NCBI RefSeq assembly: GCF_002001045.1
Contig: NZ_MUNR01000009.1
Coordinates: 270,352 to 334,351 of the forward strand
Direction: 5' to 3'
Source: Rhodanobacter sp. C01
GTDB lineage: Bacteria > Pseudomonadota > Gammaproteobacteria > Xanthomonadales > Rhodanobacteraceae
DNA length: 64,000 bases
Shown: positions 8,898-17,459 of the stretch, in pieces
Layout of the letters: each line of letters opens with the position of its first letter
How positions within the stretch are numbered: the first letter of the stretch is position 1
Made by a program: the position numbers and the translations under genes
The notes under the pieces: generated by a model
Database searches by the model: none
Told to the model about the DNA's origin: nothing
Seen by the model: the letters and a program-made list of their open reading frames with translations, nothing else

Positions 8898-8983
8898 GCC
8901 GGTGTGGCGGAATGGTAGACGCGGCGGACTCAAAATCCGCTGGCAGCGATGTCGTGTAGGTTCGAGTCCTATCACCGGTACCA
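8898..8983 (+). tRNA. tRNA-Leu (anticodon CAA)
   Basis: An 86-base class II tRNA with CCA encoded. The 7-bp acceptor stem begins GCCGGTG and ends CACCGGT (with a terminal G-U), the D-arm is TGGCGGAATGGTAGACG, and the anticodon stem GCGGA/TCCGC holds loop CTCAAAA (anticodon CAA, codon UUG). A long variable arm (GGCAGCGATGTC) precedes the T-arm. A decayed 3' copy is found at 22128-22165. Confidence 0.97.
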
Positions 8984-9028
8984 AGTGAGGGTTTCAGGCG
9001 ATACCAGCGAGACCCGTGGAATACCCCA

Positions 9029-9052
9029 AGCCCGCATCACAGCGGGCTTTTT
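9029..9052 (+). terminator. Rho-independent terminator after tRNA-Leu
   Basis: Eight-base arms AAGCCCGC (9029-9036) and GCGGGCTT (9042-9049) with loop ATCACA, followed by a short T run. It lies 46 bases after the tRNA. A similar hairpin followed by TTTTCATGCC also follows the tRNA fragment at 22176-22201. Confidence 0.85.
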
Positions 9053-9136
9053 CATGCCTGAAGATCGCCACCGGGGTCATCCAAGTCTGTAGACACCCCC
9101 GTTCCCATGCCGTTTCCGTGCATGGTGCGTCACCGC

Positions 9137-9152
9137 TTGACACCGGTGTCAA
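9137..9152. promoter_or_regulatory. Perfect 16-bp palindrome, candidate LacI-family operator
   Basis: TTGACACCGGTGTCAA is a perfect inverted repeat with a central CG, the usual form of LacI-family operators. It lies 43 bases before the glk start codon and its left half doubles as a -35-like TTGACA. It is the only copy noticed in the window. The LacI-type regulator encoded at the end of the same gene run is the obvious candidate ligand-responsive repressor. Confidence 0.65.
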
Positions 9153-9194
9153 TAGTACCCAAGCTGGATGACAGTTCTATTGCGGGGGAGCGCG

Positions 9195-10262
9195 ATGGAC
9201 GTGGCAATCGGCCATCTGGATCAATCGGAAGGAGCTCCGGCGTCGCCGTTTCTTGCGGCGGATGTCGGCGGAACGCACGCGCGTGTCGCGATGCTGCGGG
9301 CCTCGCGGGATGCGGGAGGCGAAGTCGAAGTGCTCGCCTATCGCAAGTTCGTGTGCGCCGACTTCCCGGGGCTGGCGGAGCTGCTGCAGGCGTTTGTCGA
9401 TGCCGACGCGCGGACACCGGTACGGCACTGCGTGCTCGCCTGCGCGGGGCAGCTCATGGCCGACGAGGTCGTGAACGACAACCTCGCCTGGCCGATCCAT
9501 CTTGCGCAACTGCGTCAGGCACTCAGCCTGGACGACATTGCCGTACTCAACGACTTCGAAGCGCTGGGCTACGCGCTCGATGGCCCCCTCGCCCATGGCA
9601 GTCGCCATCTGTGCGGACCCGTTACCCATGCCGAAGGCCCAACCCTGGTGATCGGCCCGGGCACCGGTCTTGGCGCGGCGGTGCATGTGCCCGGTCCCGC
9701 AGGCGGTTTCGTGCTGACGACGGAAGCCGGCCAGATGGATTTCGCACCGAACTCGATTCGCGAGCGCGAAATCCTCGCGCACATGGCACCACATGGCGGT
9801 TATGTGGAGTTCGAACGCATCGTGTCGGGCCCCGGCCTGATGACCGTGTACGCAACCCTGTGTGCACTGCATGGAGAAACACCGAAGCTTGCAACACCGG
9901 AAGCCGTGACCACAGCGGCAGCCGCGTGCAGCGACGTGCACGCCGTGGAGGCCGTGGATGTTTTCTGTGCGTCGCTGGGCAGCCTTGCCGGCAACCTCGC
10001 GATGACCTTCATGGCCACCGGCGGCGTGTACCTGGCCGGCGGCTTCCTGTTCTCCATGTTCGCACTGCTCCAACGCAGCGCTTTCGAAGAACGATTCCTG
10101 CACGGGCGCAGCGCGCGCGTGCTGCTGTCGCAGGTTCCGGTGTGGGTAACGGAGCACGGTCGTCATGGCGTGCTGGGGGCAGCCCGGTGGTATCTCCGGC
10201 GCGGCATGCCTGGTGAGGAGGCCACGGCGCGTCATGCCGTGGCCAGCGGAGTGACGGAATGA
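9195..10262 (+). CDS. glk: Glucokinase (Glk family)
   Basis: ATP-dependent sugar kinase of the bacterial Glk family (ASKHA fold). From the ATG at 9195, which has GGGGGA at 9184-9189, the protein has 355 residues. Phosphate-1 motif AADVGGTHARVAML lies near 21-34; VLNDFEALGYAL carries the catalytic Asp; the adenosine motif VIGPGTGLGAA follows. An ATG at 9168 would add nine residues without a clear ribosome site. The stop overlaps the GH20 ATG. In this locus it may phosphorylate glucosamine, N-acetylglucosamine or glucose delivered by the downstream glycosidases; substrate is inference. Confidence 0.88.
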   Translation: MDVAIGHLDQSEGAPASPFLAADVGGTHARVAMLRASRDAGGEVEVLAYRKFVCADFPGLAELLQAFVDADARTPVRHCVLACAGQLMADEVVNDNLAWPIHLAQLRQALSLDDIAVLNDFEALGYALDGPLAHGSRHLCGPVTHAEGPTLVIGPGTGLGAAVHVPGPAGGFVLTTEAGQMDFAPNSIREREILAHMAPHGGYVEFERIVSGPGLMTVYATLCALHGETPKLATPEAVTTAAAACSDVHAVEAVDVFCASLGSLAGNLAMTFMATGGVYLAGGFLFSMFALLQRSAFEERFLHGRSARVLLSQVPVWVTEHGRHGVLGAARWYLRRGMPGEEATARHAVASGVTE

Positions 10263-12604
10263 GCAACGGCACGGCATCGAAGCTTTTACGGGGCATAGTC
10301 GGCGCGTGGTTGACGGCAACTGGCGTGGCCGTTGCCGCGCCCGCCACGCCAGCGCTGCCCGCATGGTCGCTGATGCCGCAACCTGCCCAAATGCATCCCG
10401 CTGCGTCGGGTTCGCTCACTATCGCGGATAACGCCGAAGTCGCGGTACGTGGCGCCGATCTTCAGCAGATGCAATCCATCGCGGGGCGCTTCGCGCAGTT
10501 GCTGGCCGACACCGGCGGATTGCACCTGCACGTGGCGAATGCAGCTACCGCACATCCCGCCATCACATTCGAGCTGGATCCGCACGCCGATGTCGTCGGA
10601 GACGCCGGTTATCGCATCGTGGTGGGTGACCAGGGCATCCATGTCGTCGCCCGCACGCCGCGCGGCGCGTTCTACGGCAGCGTCACCCTGTGGCAGTTGC
10701 TGACACCGCCTGACTGGACGCGCGGTGCGCCGGTCGAGGTGGCTGATGGCGTCATCGACGATCATCCGCGTTTCACCTGGCGCGCACTGCTGCTCGACTC
10801 GGGGCGGCACTACCAGAGCGTTGCCGACATCAAGAAACTGATCGACTGGATGTCGCTCAACAAGCTCAACGTGCTGCTCTGGCACGTGACCGAAGACCAG
10901 GGCTGGCGACTCGAGATTCCCAAGTATCCCGAGCTTACGAGAGTCGGCGCATGCCGCAAGGCCGTCGGCCTCGATGCCGAATTGACCGGTTCTGCCGACA
11001 AGCCTTACTGCGGCTACTACACCGAAGCCGAAGTACGCGACATCGTGCGTCATGCCACCGAACGCTACGTGGATGTGGTGCCGGAAATCGATCTTCCCGG
11101 CCATTCGCAGGCGGCCATCGCCGCGTACCCATGGCTCGGTGTCACCGGCCGGCGTCCAACCGTGTGGACCGATTGGGGGGTCAGCCCGCGGCTGCTCAAT
11201 CCAAACGAAAGGACTCTGAAGTTCGTCGATGACGTGCTCGACGAAGTGATGCGGCTGTTCCCATCGAAGTACATCTCGCTCGGCGGCGACGAGGCCGACA
11301 AGCAGCAGTGGAACGCATCGCCCGAAGTGCGTGCGCAGATGCACAAACTGGGTCTGGCGAACATGGATCAGCTGCAGGGCTGGTTCATCAGCCAGCTGGC
11401 CGATCATCTCGTGAAGCACGGACGCACGCCGGTCGGCTGGGACGATGAACTGGTCGCGGGCGCGACGCTGCCGGCATCGCAAGTGGTGATGTCCTGGCAC
11501 GGCAACGACGACGAACGCGTGGCGCTGCAAGCGATCAGGCAGGGCCACGACGTGGTGATGACGCCACAGGAGTCGCTGTACTTCGATCACTACCAGTCCG
11601 ACCTGCTCGACGAATGGGCCGGGCCGTCGCCCATGGCAACATTGCGGCAGGCCTATGACACGGTTGTCATTCCGAACGGTGCAAGCGCAACCGAAGCCAG
11701 ACACATCGTCGGCGTGCAGGCCGGCCTGTGGACCGAGCAGATGCTCACCTTCGCGCACGACCAGCATGCGGTGTTTCCGCGCATCGCGGCGCTGTCGGAA
11801 CTCGCCTGGTCGCCTGCAAGCGCGCACGACTGGAACGGCTTCCTGCAACGCATGCCGGCCGAGCTGGCACGCTACCGCGCACTCGGCATCGGCTATGCCG
11901 ACAGCGCGTTTGCTCCCGCCTTCCAGGTAACTGCAACAACGAACGGCGCGTTCCTGGTCACGCTGTCCAACCAGGCGCGATTCGGAACGATCCGTTACAC
12001 CACGGACGACTCCGCTCCGACCTCACGCTCTGCGCAGTACATCGGGCCACTCACGCTTCCGGGCAAGACGATGTTGCGCGCCACGACATTCGCAGCGGAC
12101 GGCTTCGAGCTTGCCGCACCACGCACGCAGGTGCTGGATGGCACAACGCTGTCGAGCCGTGGCGGCAGCGCGCTTGCAACGTGTTCCAGCCAACCTGCCT
12201 CACGTTTGGATGGCCGTCGACCGGCACAGGGGCCAAGGCCGGTTTATTCGGTGGATATCGGCAACGCGTGCTGGCTATGGCCGCAGGCATCGCTGCAGGG
12301 CATCACGCATGTCGTGTTGACCGTCGAGCGCGTGACGTGGCGCTTCGGCGACGAGGCCACGGATGCCGTTGTTCGCCACAAGGCCAGCCCGGTCGGCGAG
12401 TTCGAGATCCATGCCGATGCCTGCAAAGGGCCGTTGCTTGCCACCGTGCCCTTGGCGCCTGCAGCGCAGGCGCAGGGGCAAACCCGTCTCGATGCAAACG
12501 TGGCGGTACCGGTGGGGGCCGGCATTCGCGACCTGTGTGTCTTTGCTACCGGCGATCCGCGCGATGGCCAGTGGGCGTTGGCACGAATGACGTTTTCGAA
12601 ATAA
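10259..12604 (+). CDS. GH20 beta-N-acetylhexosaminidase
   Basis: Exo-acting hexosaminidase of 781 residues with a signal-like N-terminus (hydrophobic stretch about 10-28 ending AVAAP). A GH20b domain (about 35-155) precedes the TIM barrel (about 160-520), where the catalytic pair Asp344-Glu345 sits in LGGDEADK. Substrate-site tracts WHVTEDQGWRLEIPKYPEL and PEIDLPGHSQAAIAAYP are typical. A C-terminal region (from about 560) has a chitobiase-like beta domain (IRYTTDDSAPTSRSA). It would release terminal GlcNAc outside the cytoplasm. The ATG overlaps the glk stop, so the two are co-transcribed. Confidence 0.93.
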   Translation: MSNGTASKLLRGIVGAWLTATGVAVAAPATPALPAWSLMPQPAQMHPAASGSLTIADNAEVAVRGADLQQMQSIAGRFAQLLADTGGLHLHVANAATAHPAITFELDPHADVVGDAGYRIVVGDQGIHVVARTPRGAFYGSVTLWQLLTPPDWTRGAPVEVADGVIDDHPRFTWRALLLDSGRHYQSVADIKKLIDWMSLNKLNVLLWHVTEDQGWRLEIPKYPELTRVGACRKAVGLDAELTGSADKPYCGYYTEAEVRDIVRHATERYVDVVPEIDLPGHSQAAIAAYPWLGVTGRRPTVWTDWGVSPRLLNPNERTLKFVDDVLDEVMRLFPSKYISLGGDEADKQQWNASPEVRAQMHKLGLANMDQLQGWFISQLADHLVKHGRTPVGWDDELVAGATLPASQVVMSWHGNDDERVALQAIRQGHDVVMTPQESLYFDHYQSDLLDEWAGPSPMATLRQAYDTVVIPNGASATEARHIVGVQAGLWTEQMLTFAHDQHAVFPRIAALSELAWSPASAHDWNGFLQRMPAELARYRALGIGYADSAFAPAFQVTATTNGAFLVTLSNQARFGTIRYTTDDSAPTSRSAQYIGPLTLPGKTMLRATTFAADGFELAAPRTQVLDGTTLSSRGGSALATCSSQPASRLDGRRPAQGPRPVYSVDIGNACWLWPQASLQGITHVVLTVERVTWRFGDEATDAVVRHKASPVGEFEIHADACKGPLLATVPLAPAAQAQGQTRLDANVAVPVGAGIRDLCVFATGDPRDGQWALARMTFSK

Positions 12605-12794
12605 GTGGCATGCGGGGCACGCCCCGTGCAGTGGCACCGAATGAAACAGCCGTGGCCCGGAAGGCCATGGATGGGACATCGATGGATTGCATCACGACAG
12701 CGCGCAAAGCAATAGGCGCCGCTGAACTACACGCATTTTGGAACACCGCGGAGCACCTGAGGTTCGACAGGCACCAACAACGAGGTTAACGCCC

Positions 12795-15700
12795 ATGCCC
12801 ACCGTACATCGCAAGCATCCCTTGTCATTTGCCATCACCATGTCGCTGTTCGCCGTCGTGTCGACATCGGCCGTGGCGTCGCCATTCACGGACGCCCAGA
12901 CGGACAGCCCGGCAACGCAGGCCACCACGGTGCAAACTGCACCGGCACCAGCGGCACCGACGCCCGGCGCCAAGAAGACCAATGCCACGGACAAGAGCAC
13001 CACCGCGGACAAGAACGCGGTCACGCTGTCGACCGTGAGCGTCTCCGGCGTGCGTGCGTCGCAGATGCGCGCGATCGACCTGAAGCGCGAAGCGCCGAAC
13101 ATCCAGGACAGCATCACCGCGGAAAACATCGGCGCGCTGCCCGACGTGACCATCACCGATTCCCTGCAGCGCGTCACCGGCGTGCAGATCAACCGCGATG
13201 CCGGCGTCGGCACCTCGGTGGACGTGCGTGGACTGCCGCAGGTCGGCACCATGTTGAACGGCGAAGTGTTCATCACCGCGGACCAGATCGACTCGCAACA
13301 GCCCGACTTCACCATGTTGCCGTCCACGCTGTTCCACGGCGTGGACGTGGTCAAGTCTTCCACGGCCAACGAGACCGATGGCGGCATCAGCGGCGCGATC
13401 GACCTGCACACCTATCGCCCCTGGGATCTGCCCAGCGGATTCACCTACAGCTATTCCGCCGATGGGGAGCGCGGCACCACCACCAACCACCTGGGACCCG
13501 AGGCCAACGGCCTCGTCTCGTTCAACGACGATGGCCACTGGGGCCTGCTGGTATCGGCGGATTTCTCCAACACCACGCGGATGAACTCGACCGAGGGCCT
13601 CGACCAGTACGGTGTCGTGCTGAACGGCGAGAACGCGGCCAGCGCGGGCGGCTACAACGGCTTCCTGACCCCGTGGAACGGCGCGCCCATCCCGTCACAG
13701 ATCCACCAAAACGCCGACGGCAGCGTGGACGTCAATGGCGACGGCAAGTCAAACGGCGTCTTCATGGGCAGCCAGGACATCAGCATCTACGACACCACCA
13801 CCCAGCGCAAGCGCAAGTCCGGCAATGCCTCGTTCCAGATGGACCTCGGCAACGGCTTCAGCCTGACCAGCGACTACTTCTACTCGCAACAGCGCGAGTA
13901 CGACCGCAACGTCGGCATCCAGTTCAACTCGACCAACTGGCAGGGTGCGACCTACGTGCCGCTGCAGTCGCGCAATACCGGCAGTCCCATCGCCGGAGCC
14001 TATGGCACACCCGATCCGGACTGGAGCGGCATGCAGATGTACACCACGCAGGTGTACGAGAAATGGCCGGGCGACGTGGAGTCGTTCTCGCAGATTACGC
14101 AGAAGAGTTCCAACGCGAAGAACTTCAACCTGCAGCTGGATTTCGACAACGGCGGTCCGTTCACAGGCAGCCTGCGCGGTGTGCACGACACGGCGTTCCA
14201 GTCGAACGTCGAAACCGACCTCAACATTTCCGATTCCGACGGCGCGCTGTGGCCCAACGTGCTGAATGACGGTGTCTCGCTGCCAGCCGGCACCATGGTC
14301 TATCCGTCGCAACTGGGCGGCGACCGCGTGTTCAACGCCAACGGGGTTCCCCAGAACACGATTCCGATCATCGCCAACTTCGGCGGTCGCTACCTCACGG
14401 TCAGCATGCCCGCCTCGCTGGCCGCCGACTTCGCCAACCCCAACGGCTGGACGATGAAGACGCTGGAATCTTCCGGTGACTACGACCGCCAGGTGGATCT
14501 CAACGCGCTGCGCTTCGATGGCAAGTACGACTTCCAGGACGGCATCCAGCTCGAATTCGGCGTGCGCGACAGCATCCGCAGCGCGGACAATATCGGCTGG
14601 ACCCTGGAAACACCGGTCTATGCAGGCATGGGCGCCAGTGACCCGAATGGATGCCTGGTGCGTTACGTCGGCGCCGACGTGGTGATGGACAGCGGCTCAT
14701 GCACTGCCGGCAACGCAGAGGGCTACTACCGCGCGGGGCCGCTGTCCGCGATTTCGATGCCGAATACCGCGGCACCGTTGTCGGGCAACTGGAAGGAATA
14801 CACCAACCTGCTCGGCTCGGGCATCAACTTCTGGGCGGTCAATCCGTCCGCGATGATAAATCCCATCGCGTACTGGAAGTCGCTCTACCCCGATACTGTC
14901 GAGGTGGGCGAACCGGGAACCACCTGGAACGTGGGACTGAAGGAGTTGTCCGGCTATATGCAAGCGGACTTCAAAGGCAGCCTGGGCGACATGCCGTACA
15001 GCGGCAACGTCGGCGTACGCGTGATCCATACCAATCTGGACGTCACCCAGCAGCTTAGCGGCGACCCGGGATCGTACGGCGACGAACCTGCCGACGTGGG
15101 CATCGCCGTCACCAGGCGCAGTTATCAGGATGTCCTGCCTTCAGCCAACTTCTCGCTGGACCTGACCGACGACCTGAAGTTCCGACTGGCCTATTCCAAG
15201 AACATGATGCCGCTCGACCTCAGCACCTGGGGCGGTGGCCTGCAACTGAACTATTCGCTGGCGGAGACGCCGCAGGGGCCGATCTTCCGCGTCGCGGATG
15301 GCACCTCCACGGGCAACCCGAACCTCAACCCGTGGCGCTCCACCAACTACGGTGCATCGCTCGAGTACTACATCAACCCCACCAGCATGCTCAGCCTCGC
15401 GCTGTTCCGCATCGACATGCAGAGCTTCATCAAGAACGGCAGCGAGACCAACTGCACCCTGCCGGACGAGGACGGCGTGGTCCGCGACCATTGCATCGTG
15501 ATCACCGAACCGGTGCAGGGCACCGGCAACAGTATCCAGGGTGCGGAATTCGATTACCGCCAGGGCTTCACCTTCCTGCCGGGCATCCTGTCCAGGACAG
15601 GCATGGAGGTGAACGCCACCTACGCACCCAGCAACTCGGGCGAAAGGGATCTGGCCGGCAACAAGATTCCGTTCCAGGACAACTCGACCCGGTCCGGCAA

Positions 15701-15998
15701 CTTCATCCTGTGGTACCAGGACGACCGCTTCCAGGCCCGTCTCGCATACAACTACCGTTCGCGGCGCGCGGTGATGGACAGCGTGGGCGGCATCACCGGC
15801 ATGGAGATGTACGAGGCGCCGCAGAAGTACCTCGACGCATCGATCTCGTACAAGCTCAACAAGTACGCGGAAGTGTTCCTGGACGGCACCAACCTCACCA
15901 ACGAGTACCAGCGATACTACCTCGTGTGGCCCGACCAGCCTGCGCATTCGAATTTCTCCGAGCGCATGTTCATGGTCGGCATCCGCGGGCAGTGGTGA
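12795..15998 (+). CDS. TonB-dependent outer-membrane receptor (oligosaccharide uptake type)
   Basis: A 1067-residue receptor. It has a signal peptide ending near AVASPF, a low-complexity Ala/Thr/Pro linker (about 30-75), a plug domain (VSGVRASQMRAIDLKREA, SLQRVTGVQINRDAG) and a long beta-barrel ending in an aromatic residue (FMVGIRGQW). The plug resembles the large Caulobacter/Xanthomonas receptors used for glycans. The ATG at 12795 has GAGG twelve bases upstream. A 190-base gap separates it from GH20. Position between two glycosidases points to uptake of amino-sugar oligosaccharides; the ligand is not read from sequence. Confidence 0.92.
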   Translation: MPTVHRKHPLSFAITMSLFAVVSTSAVASPFTDAQTDSPATQATTVQTAPAPAAPTPGAKKTNATDKSTTADKNAVTLSTVSVSGVRASQMRAIDLKREAPNIQDSITAENIGALPDVTITDSLQRVTGVQINRDAGVGTSVDVRGLPQVGTMLNGEVFITADQIDSQQPDFTMLPSTLFHGVDVVKSSTANETDGGISGAIDLHTYRPWDLPSGFTYSYSADGERGTTTNHLGPEANGLVSFNDDGHWGLLVSADFSNTTRMNSTEGLDQYGVVLNGENAASAGGYNGFLTPWNGAPIPSQIHQNADGSVDVNGDGKSNGVFMGSQDISIYDTTTQRKRKSGNASFQMDLGNGFSLTSDYFYSQQREYDRNVGIQFNSTNWQGATYVPLQSRNTGSPIAGAYGTPDPDWSGMQMYTTQVYEKWPGDVESFSQITQKSSNAKNFNLQLDFDNGGPFTGSLRGVHDTAFQSNVETDLNISDSDGALWPNVLNDGVSLPAGTMVYPSQLGGDRVFNANGVPQNTIPIIANFGGRYLTVSMPASLAADFANPNGWTMKTLESSGDYDRQVDLNALRFDGKYDFQDGIQLEFGVRDSIRSADNIGWTLETPVYAGMGASDPNGCLVRYVGADVVMDSGSCTAGNAEGYYRAGPLSAISMPNTAAPLSGNWKEYTNLLGSGINFWAVNPSAMINPIAYWKSLYPDTVEVGEPGTTWNVGLKELSGYMQADFKGSLGDMPYSGNVGVRVIHTNLDVTQQLSGDPGSYGDEPADVGIAVTRRSYQDVLPSANFSLDLTDDLKFRLAYSKNMMPLDLSTWGGGLQLNYSLAETPQGPIFRVADGTSTGNPNLNPWRSTNYGASLEYYINPTSMLSLALFRIDMQSFIKNGSETNCTLPDEDGVVRDHCIVITEPVQGTGNSIQGAEFDYRQGFTFLPGILSRTGMEVNATYAPSNSGERDLAGNKIPFQDNSTRSGNFILWYQDDRFQARLAYNYRSRRAVMDSVGGITGMEMYEAPQKYLDASISYKLNKYAEVFLDGTNLTNEYQRYYLVWPDQPAHSNFSERMFMVGIRGQW

Positions 15999-16015
15999 CG
16001 GCAAGGACTCGGCCC

Positions 16016-16038
16016 GGGGCGCGCGGCATGCGCGCCCC
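16016..16038 (+). promoter_or_regulatory. Intercistronic GC hairpin after the TonB receptor
   Basis: Perfect 9-base arms GGGGCGCGC (16016-16024) and GCGCGCCCC (16030-16038) with a 5-base loop sit 18 bases after the receptor stop and 28 before the permease ATG. There is no T run, so it is more likely an RNA-stability or attenuation hairpin separating a highly expressed receptor gene from the permease than a full terminator. Confidence 0.6.
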
Positions 16039-16066
16039 GCCCGCAACCGACAACGACAAGGCACAC

Positions 16067-17455
16067 ATGCAGGATTCCAGCGCGCCCCAGCCCGTCCGCG
16101 ACAACGGCTTCCATCGTTCCATCGGCCTGTTCTCGGGCACTGCGATCAACATGACCCAGATGTGCGGCATCGGGCCGTTCATCACCATCCCGATCATGGT
16201 CGCCGTCATGGGCGGCCCGCAGGCGGTCGTCGGCTGGATCGCCGGCGCCATCCTGGCCATGGCCGACGGCCTGGTCTGGGCCGAGCTCGGCGCGGCCATG
16301 CCGGGCTCCGGCGGCACCTATGTCTACCTGCGCGAAGCGTTCCAGTACCGCACCGGCAAGCTGATGCCGTTCCTGTTCATCTGGACGATGCTGCTGGCGA
16401 TTCCCCTGCTGATGTCCACCGGCATCATCGGCATGGTGGAGTACCTGGGTTTCTTCTTCCCCACCCTGGGCTGGTGGCCGGTGCACCTCGTCAGCCTGGT
16501 GGCAACCGCCATCGTTACCTGGCTACTGTACCGCCGCATCGAATCGGTTCGCGCGATCACGATCGCGTTGTGGGTCATCATGCTGGTCTCCGTCGTCGGC
16601 GTGACGGCAGCGGGCTTCTCACACTTCAATGCAGGCTTCGCCTTCGCCTACCCGCCGGGCGCGTTTGGCAGCCACTTCTTCGTGGGGCTGGGCGCCGGGC
16701 TGATCATCGGCATTTACGACTATCTCGGCTACAACACGACGGCCTACATCGGCGACGAGTTGCGCAATCCGGGCCGGACAATGCCTGGCTCCATCATCAT
16801 CTCGGTCATCGCGATGATGTTCATCTACCTCCTTCTCAACATCAGCGTGCTTGGCGTGGCGCCGTGGCAGGAAATCGCCCAGTCCAAGTCCGTGGCCTCG
16901 CTGGTCGTGGAGCGCAGCTGGGGGCACCTGGCCGCGGCTGTCATGACCATTCTCATCATCGTGACCGCGTTCGCCTCGGTGTTCACCGGCCTGCTTGGCG
17001 GTTCGCGCGTGCCCTTCGAGGCAGCGCGGGACAAGGTGTTCCTGTCGGTGTTCGGACACCTGCACGCCAAGCACGGCTTCCCGCACATAGCACTGCTCAC
17101 GATGGGTGTGGTGACGGCGATCGGCACCTTCTTCGACCTGACCGAAGTCATCAACATGCTGCTGGCAGTGACCATCATCGTGCAGTCCATCGCGCAGATC
17201 GCCGCGCTGGTCGTGCTGCGCAGGCGCCAGCCGAATCTCGAGCGGCCGTACAAGCAATGGCTTTACCCCGTGCCTTGCGTGATCGCGCTGGCTGGATGGA
17301 TCTATGTGTACGTATCTGCCTCCACGTTATCGCTGATCCTGTCCGGCCTGTGGATCATCGCCGGCCTCGCGGTGTTCGCGATCTGGGCCAGGCTCAATCA
17401 GTCGTGGCCGTTCGCGCCTGTTGAAATTCGCGAAACCTATCTTGAGAAGCATTGA
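16067..17455 (+). CDS. APC-superfamily permease in an amino-sugar locus
   Basis: Inner-membrane permease of 462 residues with about twelve hydrophobic segments. The amino acid-polyamine-organocation signature is clear: the broken helix 1 (NMTQMCGIGPFITIP), then WAELGAAMPGSGGTYVYL in the helix 3 region. The ATG at 16067 follows AAGG; an in-frame ATG at 16028 lies inside the upstream hairpin and is less likely. Family members usually move amino acids, but the gene is embedded between a TonB receptor and an exo-glucosaminidase with no other inner-membrane sugar transporter, so glucosamine or a related amino sugar is a reasonable guess. Confidence 0.88.
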   Translation: MQDSSAPQPVRDNGFHRSIGLFSGTAINMTQMCGIGPFITIPIMVAVMGGPQAVVGWIAGAILAMADGLVWAELGAAMPGSGGTYVYLREAFQYRTGKLMPFLFIWTMLLAIPLLMSTGIIGMVEYLGFFFPTLGWWPVHLVSLVATAIVTWLLYRRIESVRAITIALWVIMLVSVVGVTAAGFSHFNAGFAFAYPPGAFGSHFFVGLGAGLIIGIYDYLGYNTTAYIGDELRNPGRTMPGSIIISVIAMMFIYLLLNISVLGVAPWQEIAQSKSVASLVVERSWGHLAAAVMTILIIVTAFASVFTGLLGGSRVPFEAARDKVFLSVFGHLHAKHGFPHIALLTMGVVTAIGTFFDLTEVINMLLAVTIIVQSIAQIAALVVLRRRQPNLERPYKQWLYPVPCVIALAGWIYVYVSASTLSLILSGLWIIAGLAVFAIWARLNQSWPFAPVEIRETYLEKH

Positions 17456-17459
17456 CGCC

